A stretch of 64,000 nt of DNA from Melanopsichium pennsylvanicum. Lineage: Eukaryota; Basidiomycota; Ustilaginomycetes; Ustilaginales. A model generated the notes under the pieces. It saw only the letters and a list, made by a program, of their open reading frames with translations, had not been told where the DNA came from and searched no databases. Both the position numbers and the translations under genes were made by a program. Shown piece by piece: positions 38,211-49,000 of this stretch. Position 1 is the stretch's first letter, and the number at the start of each line of letters is the position of its first letter. The stretch covers positions 372,001-436,000 of the forward strand of contig OAPG01000010.1 of NCBI GenBank assembly GCA_900208305.1. The letters run 5' to 3'.

Positions 38211-38740
38211 ATTGTTAAGGCCGTAGGGTCTAGGTACCGCTGGGCGGCTACAGCCGGAATAGGGTCTACGGGTACGGAGAGGTCGTAGGCTTAGGCGACA
38301 CAGGCGGTCGGGGGTCAGGGCACACTACTGCGTTGCTATAGAGCTAACTAAGTAATACATGCGACGAGGTCCGGAGGCAACCTCATGTCAGGCGGGGGCG
38401 GGGTGGTAAGGTCCAAGAGCTTACGGCCACCTCCCGTGGCCCCTGCGGTCACTACCTCCCACCGCGGCGCTACAATGTTAGATTGCCGACGGCCGTATTC
38501 TGCTTACGGAGGGGCCGGCCGCGGTTGGACGGTAGGAGGGCCGTGTTAGGCCAACCGCTCCTCTGCGAGGGATCCGGAGAGGGTCGGTCGGGGCTCGATT
38601 GCGACGATCGCTCAATCGGGAGGGGGGCCAAGCGCCCACTCTTTGGACTACGGTTGGTGGGGCACTAACACTGTATAGGCAGAGGAATAGACAAAAGAGG
38701 CATTCATTTGATATACCTCTGCATTATCTCATATATATGG
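38211..38740. mobile_element. GC-rich block, possible solo LTR or retroelement fragment
   Basis: From TGTTAAGG at 38211 the base composition changes sharply to GC-rich (to about 38660), then reverts to AT-rich. Inside, 38476-38670 begins TGTTAG and ends CTAACA, a perfect 6-bp inverted repeat of the TG...CA type that bounds LTRs. No matching target-site duplication was found for either boundary, and no primer-binding site or polymerase is nearby. Two TAGGGTCTA copies (38222-38290) also occur. It could be a degraded solo LTR of a Ty1/copia-like element or an unrelated island. Confidence 0.3.
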
Positions 38741-39235
38741 TAGCCTTGCAAAGTCATCTTGCTCTGTATACATGTTTTTGGTCTGGATTGCTTGTGTGAT
38801 TAGGTTGGAACAGGAGCTTTTCAATATCAAAGGGGGCAGGCTTGATTTGCAAGAGAAAAAGGACACCAAAGTCATGAGAGTGTGGGGGGAAACAAATCAG
38901 GGTCCAAACATGGACATCAAGCGGTGCCTGACTCGATTGCAGCCGGCCGACATAAACCGAGGCTGTGGAAAAATGGAAGGAAAGAAAGCAATGTTTTTTT
39001 AAAAAAAAAAATTAAAAAAATTGTCAAAGCAGCCGACCAAGTCTTTGACTTTCTTCCAGAGCCTCTTAACCCAACAAACCTTCCTACCAACCATCATACC
39101 ACGACTATCACTATCAACATCTCCATCACATTCTTTCAATCATCCTTGTTCATGGGCTAGCACCTCCATCATGGCCTGTGAATCAAATTTCGGATATTTC
39201 TCTCTGTCTTTTATCCGTGCGCATCTTTCCAATCA
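38741..39235. other. AT-rich intergenic region
   Basis: About 500 bases including A/T homopolymer runs at 38993-39020. Overlapping plus-strand frames to 39380 are low in complexity and lie antisense to the better-looking small frame at 39236-39385. No supported gene. Confidence 0.45.
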
Positions 39236-39385
39236 TCAGCCGTCTCCCATGTTAGCATCGTACCCAAGTCGCATCTCAGCATTCCTTTCAGCACTTGCTT
39301 TTCCCTTTTCCAAACCACTCATTTTTTGTTCCTTGAGTCTTGCAGCATTTCTCAAAACGCTTACAGCATACGCTGTTTGAATCAT
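39236..39385 (-). CDS. possible 49-residue small protein
   Basis: A complete short frame: ATG at 39385, stop TGA at 39236, in-frame TAA three codons upstream of the ATG. The product is helix-prone and charged (LRNAARLKEQKMSGLEKGKA, then AERNAEMRLGYDANMGDG) with an amphipathic spacing of Ala, Lys and Glu unlike the low-complexity frames around it. I recognise no family. An upstream minus-strand frame (39640-39490, starting MNKEKAGMLPNEMTSYPYKY) might be an additional exon, but no splice donor in the right phase was found. It could be chance. Confidence 0.35.
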   Translation of the reverse strand: MIQTAYAVSVLRNAARLKEQKMSGLEKGKASAERNAEMRLGYDANMGDG

Positions 39386-39888
39386 CCCCGCTTAACACTC
39401 TGTTGACAACCCACCAAATATGGTTGCCATCAATTTTTGATAGCGGGAAGATTGACGCATCTCACCCTCCCTCTTGATCTTCCTTTCCTACTCTTTTCTT
39501 GATTCCGTAAAGGAGATAGAGAGGAGATGGATAGGGTCGTGAAAAGGGGTGAAGAGAGGATCCCGCACAGACACCACCCATCCGCCATACTTATAGGGGT
39601 AGGAGGTCATTTCGTTGGGTAACATCCCCGCTTTTTCCTTGTTCATCGTTTTGGTTTTCTTGTGTATACTGCGGTTCTGCGGTGCTTTCTGATTTTGTTC
39701 ATAAAAGAAAAATATATATATATATATATAAAAAACCAATTTTGCAATGCGATGCTTCTGTTCTCTGGGTGTGGTTATTACATTGCAATGAGAAGAGATG
39801 GTTTAAATTTGTGAACAGCATAACCATGTAACGTCGAACAAAGTCTGAAAACGAGGTGAAAAAGACAGAGAGGGGCGCACTTGGAAGT
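39386..39888. other. intergenic region with (AT)n run
   Basis: About 500 bases between the small frame and the 3' end of HRQ1. It includes an (AT)n tract at about 39712-39731. No other feature. Confidence 0.5.
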
Positions 39889-42800
39889 TCATTCTTGGAA
39901 CAGCATGCTTTTACCTGGCAAGAAGCCGCCTCCTGGACCATTGCCATCAGCGCCACTTGGTCCAGAGATCGCCTCAGCTCTTCTCACCGCCGCAGCCACC
40001 GCTCTCTGCGTAAGCTGTTGCAAACTTGGCGGTAGGATCTCTTCAACGTCCTCCACAACCACATTCCCACCCAACTCTTTCGCCACACGTACGGGAATCG
40101 CTTCAGCAATCGTACCTTGTACACTTTCCCTTTCACCCAACTGACTTGGCGCGATGCCCGGTTCGTTCTGATCTTGCATATCAGCATCGAACGGTTCCCT
40201 GCCCACAATACCTCTCAAAACACCGAGTGCACCGATTTTGCTCGTAACCAGATTCGCATGTGCACACGTTTGACTTGTAACACAACTTGGACATCCTTCC
40301 GTGCAAGCACATGCTTCGATGACACTGATCGCGATACGAATCAAACCGTCTAGGTGTTCAAACGCTTTTGCGCAAACACCACCGTTTTGACCCGGCATGT
40401 CGTAAAAAATCAACCTGGCAGGTCTTTTACGTGAACTAGGTTTGCTAGCATACTCCTTTTCAGCGATCTTACACTCAGTCCGAACATCCCCAGCAACACT
40501 CACAACAAACATAGGCGTTAGACTCAACAGCGCATGCTCGGCAGCATGAATAGCAGCAGCAGCATTGATACGCTTCTCAGTCAACGCATCCACAAGCCAC
40601 ATAGGCACATCCATCCAAAGTCCACGTGTATGTCGGATGAACGGTGGACAGTCGACCTCCACCGCATCGAGAATATTAGCTCGTCGGTCCACTTTAAAGT
40701 ATCCCCAAACATAGCTCGCAATGGTGACCTTACCATAGTACGCGAGGTAGGGCGATTCTCGAAGTCGACGAATACGGTAGGTTTCCATGGCGTCGGTGTT
40801 GGTATGATCGCGAGGTCGAGTGTGATAGTTGACATCAGCTTGCACCATGCGAGCGATGCGAGTTTCGTGGTTGATCTCTCGACAGATGTACGAAAGCCCT
40901 TGATGCATGAACACGGCACCTTCAAACGCTTCAAAGATCGCTCTTTCGATCTCGACCTCTTCCATAACTTTGACCGGCCGATTGGGCGTATCGTCAACGT
41001 AACAGTAACTATCCTGGCGTGCTCCACGTATCGCAACATCGCGCGCTGGATTCGGTCGGAGTTCTTCGCGGCAATAGTAAAAGCCGGACCCATCCGTCTC
41101 TAGACGAGTCTCGCAAAGCGTAGCAAGGTGGGATCCAAAGTATTGAGTGTCATCCTCGACAGTGATCGGCATCTCTTCAGCAGCGCACTGCAGATGAGAC
41201 TCTAGGATGAAATCGTTGCCAAGATCCACGGATAGCGCCGCATCAGGTTGGAGGAAAATTTCGTCCGGAAAGTGCATATAGTGTTGATCCATTGGCCAAG
41301 GGTCACCAATGAGCACAGAAAGCGAGTCTTTTTGCCTCCTGCCCGCTCTTCCCGCTTGTTGACGTAGACTCGAAATGCTGTACGGGAAACCGAGCATGAT
41401 CACCGCGTCCAAGCTGCCGATATCGATTCCTAATTCAAGCGCAGACGTGGCCACAATGCCGAGGAGAGCGCCTTTGAACATGTCTTGTTCGATCTTTCGT
41501 CGATCTTGAGGCGAGTATCCAGAACGGTACGACATGACCTTGTTGGCTACGTCGGGGCGATCTTCGAGCAAGAGGTCATTTCGAACTTGACGCATGACAA
41601 TTTCGCACGTCCTCCTTACTTTGGTGAAAATAATCGTGCGGACGCCTCTTTGAATGAGATGACGGAAGACCTTGCTGACTTCGGCATATGAACTAACTCG
41701 ACCCTGCGCTGGATCCGACTCGTCAATATATGGAGGGTTCCAGATCAACCATTCTTTTCTTCCAGCTGGAGATCCATCCTCGGTCACCACGTGAACATCT
41801 TGCACCCCAAATAACGTCTGCATGTGCTCCTTTGGGTTTGCCACTGTAGCACTGCAGCTAACAAATTGCACCCTTGTATTGCCAAGAGCGCTGCAAATAC
41901 GACGGAGGCGACGCATGATGAAGCTCACGTGCGCTCCAAACAGGCCATTGTAGATGTGAAGTTCGTCCACCACGACAAATCTCAAGTTCCTGAGGAATCG
42001 CCTCCACACATCCTCGTTGGGCAGAATGGACTGGTGCAGCATGTCCGGATTAGTAAAGATCACACTGGCTCTCTCCCGAATGTCCTTGCGAAGATCTTTT
42101 TCCGTGTCACCATCGTAGGTGGCAACAATCGCCCCTTCCACGCCTTCGCAATTGGCAATAAGATCTTGGAGCGACCTCCTTTGATCCTGAGCTAATGCTT
42201 TGGTCGGGAAGGTGAATATAGCTGTTGCTTCTCCATCCTCCTCGATTGCTCCCAGCACGGGAAGCTGGTAAATGAGAGACTTTCCCGACGAGGTGGAAGT
42301 AGAGACAATGACGTTCTTTTGATTGTGCAGTGCATTGAGCGCTTCAGCCTGATGCGCGTAAAATTGTTCAATTCCGTGTGTGGCATAGAGCGCATTGACG
42401 ACCGATTGCGAGAGCAGGTAATTGAGCTCACCAAATTTTGCAGGGCGTTGATCAAAGATTTTGTGACCACCAGGCACAATCTGTTCCTTCCACCATGGCG
42501 CGATTTTCATTTCCTCAATGACAGAGGCAACACTTGGGCGAAGTTCGGGATTCTTCATGAGGAACTCTAGGCGAATGCGCTTCTTCTGAGGAGTATCGCC
42601 TTCGGTGCGCGTGGCCGTCTCAGGGTTGAGAGGCACATGGTCGTGTGCTGCATCAATCAGCAGCTGCACCGGGTCTTCGTCTTTGGCCCAACACGCCGCT
42701 AACAGCTCGAGAACGGCTTGCTCAAACTTGAAGTTGCGCTTGTTGATGAGTTTCATCATCGATGCTGTTGACGGTAGCGAATGGAGCTTTAAATTATGTT

Positions 42801-44442
42801 TTGGTTTGGCAGTTGAATAAGCGGGCTTCCTGTTGGGCCCTCTCCTCATCCCAGGACGACCTCGTGCTGTTGCCTTTGGCCCTTGTAATGTACCATCATT
42901 GAATTCGAAGAGCAATACATACTCGTCTCTCGCCCTTTGCTTCCCTTTTTGCTGCAGCTGCTGCAACTCGAGTTCAGCAGGAGGTACAAGTGGCCCCTGT
43001 TGACCACCCTGAACATCCGCATCAGCAACATCCTGAAATCCACCACCAGTGATCGCGAATCCTGCAGCATCTACAGCCATCGCAGCTTCTGTTGCTGCGG
43101 CCACCGCATTGGGATCATCGGCAACATACGGATCTCCTGAAGCAATAGCCTCAGCAGCCTTCGCGTACAGCTCGTCTCTGAACTGTGTACGCGACTTTTG
43201 CTTCCTCTTGACTGTGTTACTGGCTGGGTCCTCTGCATTAGCCCTGCTATCCAAGTGGACTTGCAGCATATCATGCTCGACGTACGCAAAATGAATGAGG
43301 TCTCCGCACAGACTCTTGATCTGAGCAACGTCAAAAATTTGCAAAGGCCGCTTTGTGAGGCCTTCGACACTGGATTTGATCGTGTCGTAGGTTGTGGCCA
43401 TGTGTTTACGAGCTGAACAGAACGAGTAGACGGTGTTGATGGCACGGAAGGTCTTTTCCAATTCGAGGAAATGTTCTGGCCACGGATCCGTGCGTTCGAG
43501 TACGGGCTTTTCGAGAGGTAGTGCTTCGGAGGCTGAACGAGATGCTTCAGAGAGCGCTACTGAAGGTTGACGGCCGACGAGAGCATCGCATGTGGATGCT
43601 GAAGCTGTGACTGATCGGACGTTGCGCGCTCTTGCTTGCGTTTTGGATGAGGATGGCGGAGTCACTGGAAGGGCAAGCGCTTCAGTTGTAGTCCCAGATG
43701 GTGGAGAGGGAGGCGGCATTACTTCAGAAGACAAAGCAACGGCTGGTGTCAAGCTTGCCCGTCCAGTCGCAGAAGGTAGTGCAGCGGGCTTTAAATGCGG
43801 TGAGATGATCTGAAAGTCATCCTCATCCTCATCTTCGGATTTGATCTCGATGATTTCCGGCTCCTTCTTGCCAGAGTATTTGGAGAGAAAAGGGCGATGG
43901 TCTAGGGTGGGAGAGGCGAGCAGTAGGTCAACTTGATCTACACAGTCTTCTGATTTTACTTCCTCCTCAAGTACATTTGCAAAATTTGGCGAGTTCGGAT
44001 GCTCAGTGGTCGAAAGGCTGGAAGATGACGGGACGGTGTGACGCAGACTTCGAAGACGAGCTTGTTCGACAGCATTGGCGATGCGACGACTTGCGGCCTT
44101 TCTCCTTGTCTCGGAAGGTAGCTCTGTTGGATCCACTGCTTCTGCATTCTTGACATTTCTTGACGCTCTATGATCGAGCGTCGTTGCAGCTGCTGTTGGT
44201 GCTGGCGTTGCAGATGGTCGACCTAAGAAGAGCGGATCGGTTCCAAGATCTTGCTCATCTTCTTCGAATGCTTCTTCGTCTGAGATCACTTCCACTGACA
44301 CTACTTGTATCTGATCTTGGCCGGCTTCGACATCTGGATGCGAGATTGTACGCCTTGATGTCCTAGGCAGTCTCGAGCCGTTCTGCCTCGCTTGAGTGCG
44401 CTTTTGTAGGATTCTCTGTCCCTTTCGTATCAGCTTGGGCAT
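39889..44442 (-). CDS. HRQ1: Hrq1-type RecQ4-like DNA helicase
   Basis: A single 1517-codon frame. Residues 1-550 are an extended, mostly disordered acidic/Ser-rich region with basic patches. The helicase core begins about residue 690: Walker A as TSTSSGKSLIYQ near 720, the Walker B variant DELH in FVVVDELHIYNG near 826, and SATVANP. Motif VI reads QQAGRAGRRQ. The C-terminal DUF1998-type part carries a cysteine cluster (CACTEGCPSCVTSQTCAH near 1385), matching the zinc-binding end of Hrq1/MrfA helicases. Hrq1 is a 3'-5' helicase acting in interstrand cross-link repair and telomere maintenance in the nucleus. Yeast Hrq1 is 1077 residues, so this protein is about 440 longer, almost all at the N terminus. 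Its promoter is divergent from BUD31. Confidence 0.93.
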   Translation of the reverse strand: MPKLIRKGQRILQKRTQARQNGSRLPRTSRRTISHPDVEAGQDQIQVVSVEVISDEEAFEEDEQDLGTDPLFLGRPSATPAPTAAATTLDHRASRNVKNAEAVDPTELPSETRRKAASRRIANAVEQARLRSLRHTVPSSSSLSTTEHPNSPNFANVLEEEVKSEDCVDQVDLLLASPTLDHRPFLSKYSGKKEPEIIEIKSEDEDEDDFQIISPHLKPAALPSATGRASLTPAVALSSEVMPPPSPPSGTTTEALALPVTPPSSSKTQARARNVRSVTASASTCDALVGRQPSVALSEASRSASEALPLEKPVLERTDPWPEHFLELEKTFRAINTVYSFCSARKHMATTYDTIKSSVEGLTKRPLQIFDVAQIKSLCGDLIHFAYVEHDMLQVHLDSRANAEDPASNTVKRKQKSRTQFRDELYAKAAEAIASGDPYVADDPNAVAAATEAAMAVDAAGFAITGGGFQDVADADVQGGQQGPLVPPAELELQQLQQKGKQRARDEYVLLFEFNDGTLQGPKATARGRPGMRRGPNRKPAYSTAKPKHNLKLHSLPSTASMMKLINKRNFKFEQAVLELLAACWAKDEDPVQLLIDAAHDHVPLNPETATRTEGDTPQKKRIRLEFLMKNPELRPSVASVIEEMKIAPWWKEQIVPGGHKIFDQRPAKFGELNYLLSQSVVNALYATHGIEQFYAHQAEALNALHNQKNVIVSTSTSSGKSLIYQLPVLGAIEEDGEATAIFTFPTKALAQDQRRSLQDLIANCEGVEGAIVATYDGDTEKDLRKDIRERASVIFTNPDMLHQSILPNEDVWRRFLRNLRFVVVDELHIYNGLFGAHVSFIMRRLRRICSALGNTRVQFVSCSATVANPKEHMQTLFGVQDVHVVTEDGSPAGRKEWLIWNPPYIDESDPAQGRVSSYAEVSKVFRHLIQRGVRTIIFTKVRRTCEIVMRQVRNDLLLEDRPDVANKVMSYRSGYSPQDRRKIEQDMFKGALLGIVATSALELGIDIGSLDAVIMLGFPYSISSLRQQAGRAGRRQKDSLSVLIGDPWPMDQHYMHFPDEIFLQPDAALSVDLGNDFILESHLQCAAEEMPITVEDDTQYFGSHLATLCETRLETDGSGFYYCREELRPNPARDVAIRGARQDSYCYVDDTPNRPVKVMEEVEIERAIFEAFEGAVFMHQGLSYICREINHETRIARMVQADVNYHTRPRDHTNTDAMETYRIRRLRESPYLAYYGKVTIASYVWGYFKVDRRANILDAVEVDCPPFIRHTRGLWMDVPMWLVDALTEKRINAAAAIHAAEHALLSLTPMFVVSVAGDVRTECKIAEKEYASKPSSRKRPARLIFYDMPGQNGGVCAKAFEHLDGLIRIAISVIEACACTEGCPSCVTSQTCAHANLVTSKIGALGVLRGIVGREPFDADMQDQNEPGIAPSQLGERESVQGTIAEAIPVRVAKELGGNVVVEDVEEILPPSLQQLTQRAVAAAVRRAEAISGPSGADGNGPGGGFLPGKSMLFQE

Positions 44443-44831
44443 CGTTTTGATGAATGCATTGCCTTGTTTGAGGAGTGGGATTTGTTGTGAAGATGGTGTG
44501 GGTCATGTTGTTGGAAAGGTGTTACGAAAGCTGAGCTGAATAATATGCCTCCACCTGTCAAGCTTGAAATACAGTAAATTAATTACTGTATTCTCAGCCA
44601 TACACATGAATATGGCATACCATAGGGTAAGTTGACGTGTTTTTATATTTTGCCATTTTTTTTTAGGCCAACTTTTTTCCTTCAAAAAAGGAACGAATTC
44701 TGTAATATTTGTTCCATACGCTCATCTTGTCTACCGCTTTCTCTGTAACTTACACCATCGACATCACCTACAGAGACATTCTCGATCACAACGACAACAA
44801 AAAAAAAAGACATACACAGACACTTCACGAC
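44443..44831. promoter_or_regulatory. divergent HRQ1/BUD31 promoter region
   Basis: 390 bases between two start codons on opposite strands. It includes an AT-rich part around 44640-44700 and a palindromic TACAGTAAATTAATTACTGTA at about 44571-44591. No gene inside. Confidence 0.5.
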
Positions 44832-45812
44832 ATGCCTCGGCTGCGAACCTCAAGATCCACCCCACCTCCCGAAGGGTTTGATGAGATCGAATCAATCTTG
44901 GAAAGCTACGATCGTAAGATGCGTGATGCTGAAACGCAAGATACAGATGGCAAACGTAAAGTTGAGACACTCTGGCCAATTATTCAGATCAATCATACCC
45001 GATCTAGGTACATTTTCGACTTGTATTACAAGAGGGAGGCTATTTCAAGAGAATTGTATGACTGGTTGCTCAAGTATCAATATGCAGATGCAAAGTAAGT
45101 ATTACAACAATATGACTCGAGACACCATAGTGTATGACTGAGTTTAGCTCAAAGAATCAGGATAATGGGGGGAGATAGATTTGCACTTGATCTCAAGCTT
45201 CGCAGAAGTGTAGACGCGGTCAAGACAAAGCGGGCAGGAAAGAGTTGAGTCAAAGAGCATAGTTAGTAACAGTAGATGAGAATCAGAGCTCACTAGGGAC
45301 AGAAATGAAGGTCAATGACGCCAAGACATGTATAGCTCAGTATCTGTTAAGATTAGGCCATGTAGTGAGACATACCAACAAACCGGTTGGAATCATGGTG
45401 ATTGTGGTAGCGCGAACTTGAGATTCCGAGTCAAAGGAGAGAGAATGCTGATCCTGATATCTTGCTTTTCTTTCTTTTCATTCTTGGCTTATGGTTCTGT
45501 AGCTTGATAGCCAAGTGGAAGCGTACAGGGTACGAAAAGTTGTGTTGTGTCAGATGTATCCAGTCTCGAGTAAGTCCCACCTTTTTCTTTTCTTTTCTTT
45601 TTTTTTTCTTTCTCCTTTGCCTTTTACCTATCTGATTCAACAAGACATGACTTTCTCACGTTTTCTTCCCTCATTTTTCGTGTGGATAATTCAAGGACAT
45701 GAACTATCAAGGATCCACATGTATCTGTCGCATACCTAGGGCACAATTGAGACCGGGAACGGTCGTCGAGTGTGTTCATTGCGGTTGTCGCGGTTGTAGC
45801 TCGTCCGATTAA
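44832..45812 (+). CDS. BUD31: Bud31/G10 spliceosome protein, three exons
   Basis: Exons 44832-45094, 45503-45569 and 45696-45812 give 148 residues. Donors are GTAAGT twice and acceptors TAG and AAG, and all phases fit. The protein reads [20 protein letters not shown], then [32 protein letters not shown], across the first join [20 protein letters not shown], across the second [14 protein letters not shown], and the end [16 protein letters not shown]. These are the diagnostic Bud31 blocks, including the zinc-coordinating cysteines near the C terminus. Bud31 is a component of the Prp19-associated/activated spliceosome (U2 and U5 snRNP context). The long upstream open frame to 44709 is unrelated sequence. 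Intron lengths are 408 and 126 nt. Confidence 0.95.
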
Positions 45813-46068
45813 ATCAATCATCAGTTTTCATTCAAAACAATTTCCAAGATACCAAAAGCATGCCTTTCACACATCAACAAATCCCATCGCGTCTGAGTCG
45901 AGCAAGGCGGAACAGAGTCGGTTGTTTGCAGCCAGGGAAAAAGATACAGGATGAGAACAAAAGAGAACAACATAAAGAAAGACGCACGGGTTGAATGATG
46001 AGCACGAGTTGATGATGACTATAATGTAGGAGAAAGGTTGTGAAATTGGCGATCGTCAACAGGGGAGT

Positions 46069-49000
46069 TTAGTCTACTCGCATTGGACTGCCTGGTACGA
46101 TCCCAGCTGCGTGAGCACCGTCGATGATAGGATTACCCAGATTATCCAGCCTTGGTGTCGCCGCACCTCCAGCCTTGTTCCGGCGGCCTAAAAGAGTCGC
46201 ATTACCCATGTTGAGCTCAAAGCCTCGCTTCCTGTTTGAATTCTGGCCACGGTCACGTGGGCCAGCACGTCCTTCGTACAGCGCCGCCTCGGCAAGACGT
46301 CGATCCGCACCTCCGCGACCTTGGTATTGCTGAGCTGCTTGCTGCTGTGCCGGCTGCTGCTGCTGCTGCTGTTGACGTTGCTGCTGTATGCGAACAGCGG
46401 AAGTATCGTTGGGTTGACGAGCTCCACGTTGTTGCTCGATCGCTTGACCAGCAGCGTCACCGTACTTGCGTCGGGCTTCTTCGGCCTCGTCCGACTCATC
46501 TTCTTCATTGAGCTCGCCCAAGGGGTTATTGCCACCAGCACGCTTACGGGCACCTTCTTCTTCCATGCGATGCACGGCATACGTGACGTCGAATGCCTCT
46601 TTGAGACGGTTAATACCAGGTGACATCATGGCGTTGCGTGCCGCGTTGCCGGTCTTCATGGAAGCCAGCAATGGTGAATCGAGAGGCATCTCGGAAGCCT
46701 TGGCAAGCGCAATGTCGGCCGAGTTGAGGTCGGGGACGGGATCCTTGACGTTGCACCACGGGTGACGAAGAAATTCGTCTATAGTATATCGTTGACGAGG
46801 GTCGACGCAGAGGAGATGTGTGATCAGGTCCTTGGCTGAGGAGCTGATATCATCCCACCAGGGGCTCAAAAACGTGTAATAGCCCTTAGCGACTTTCTCT
46901 GTGAGCACTGAGATCGACTCATCGTAGAAGGGTGGGAAACCGCAGAGCAAAGTGTAAAGGACGCATCCGAGTGCCCACATGTCGACCGACTTCGAGTAGC
47001 GTTCGTCCTTGACGATCTCAGGTGCCGTGTAACCCACAGTACCACAGGGCGTCATGGTACTCTCTTCCCAAACAACTTTGCTGAGACCAAAGTCGGCAAT
47101 TTTGACGCGTCCGATACCACCACCGCCGATACCGGGCATGAACTCTCCCTCATCCTCCTTCTCTTCGTCATAAGGACGCTGAACTGGGTGTTTGGACGGG
47201 ATGATCTTGATGGACTCGAAAAGCAAGTTTTCAGGCTTGATGTCACGGTGAACTACACCACGCTCCTCGTGCAAGTATCGAATAGCGTGGGCTACCTGCA
47301 GGATGACATGGCGTGCGAGAGCCTCGCTGAAGTATGTCAGCTTGACGATCTGGTGAAAGAGCTCACCACCCTCCATGAGCTCGAGAACCAAAAAGTAGTG
47401 GTCCCGCGATTCGGAGAAGGACAGGAGCTCGACAATTCCGTCGTGCTTCAGATTTCGCATAATTTGGACTTCCTTTAGAATGTTGGCGCGCTGTTGACGT
47501 GGGTCGGTTGGAGAAAGAGAAGAATCGGAAAGTCAGTATGCTGTTTTGAAATTCATGACCATGTCATCGGCGGCAGAAGAGGAGGAGAGGAGGTAAGAAA
47601 GGGTGGAGGAGAGACAGCATAGACAGAAAGCTATGCACAATGCAGGCTCTTCGATCCGAACACCAATGTGCCGCTCTCTGGCCATGAGTGCGGCCGCAAG
47701 GCGACAAAGATGCCCTGCTGCCTGAATTCGGGACAAGAGAAGCAGCAGCAGATGAAGAAGGGGTGCAAGTGTGGTGTGTGGAAGGGAAACGATGCGTGGA
47801 GATGAGTTCGAAAGAGCAGATGCATTTTGATCCGCTCTGGAATAAGAAATTGAGGGGAGGGCGAGGGGAAGTGGATGACGTAAAGTACAGAGGAGATGGA
47901 CAAGGAAGGAGCTGAGGTGTGGAGAGGAAAAAGACCCAATGAATCAGGCCGGGGATGGAGGAAAAGGGGAGCATCGTGAAACGGACCTCTGTGACACGAT
48001 TTTTCTTTCGAAAGTTAGGATCAAGTCGATCCTGCCGAGTCGTCAAGGATGTAACGTTGATAATGATACAGATTAGTGCATCGTCCGGGTGAACGAATAT
48101 GTTTGAGGAATGCGAGGTAATCAAAAAGTGGTTAGTCTCCGCCGCCTTTTGCCTTTCGAATGGCGTTTTTGGGCCAAATCCGTTCTTGCGGGTGCCGCGG
48201 TTGCTAGGAAAGATTGCCTATAGCGATTGCCTGTAGCGATACGTGTTGTCATGCAGCGTAGATCCGAATGCGATTCTATTTGACCGTATGACAACATGCA
48301 ATAGCTTGGCGGCGTGCTAGAGTAGCCGGAACAAGGTCTCACTCGATTGTGAGCCTTCTCTCCGCTCTTGCAACGCAATTTTGCCGCATCGGCCCGAGAC
48401 CTTGCCTGGAGGACGACACGTCTGCACTGTAAAGGCAAGTAAACTGTGCGCGGAGGAACAAGCGTGCAAGGACGATGAGCTAGTAGGTGCGCCTCACTAC
48501 AGATCCGGAGAGCCTTGGCCAGGGGCTACCGAATCGGGAGGTCGTACGCTGCGAGGCGAACACTGCACAGAAGGGCGTTGCGAGCAGAAAGCTATGCGCT
48601 GCTCGTCCACGAGCTCTGGCAGATTCTCAAAACGAAACGGAACGAGAAATCGAGACAAGAACGGAAGCAAACCGCGGCATGGACGCCAAAGAACCACGAC
48701 AAGAAACCACGAAATTGGAAACCGAGAAACGAGAACGAGAGCCGCATCCAAGACGTGCTGCAGGTACTTACCTGGTTGCTGTTGAGCTCGTACTTGCGGA
48801 CGACCTTGATGGCGACCTTCTGGCCGGTCTGACGATCTCTTGCCTTGTAGACGTTGGAAAAGGCACCGTCGCCCATCTTCTTGATGAGCTGGAAGCGCTC
48901 ACTAAGTCCTTCATAGTAAGGCATCTTTTCAGAAGCTTCACGCTCTTCTGCCACGATTCGCTCTGCCTCGCGCTGGTATTGCTCGTTCGCGACAGCACCC

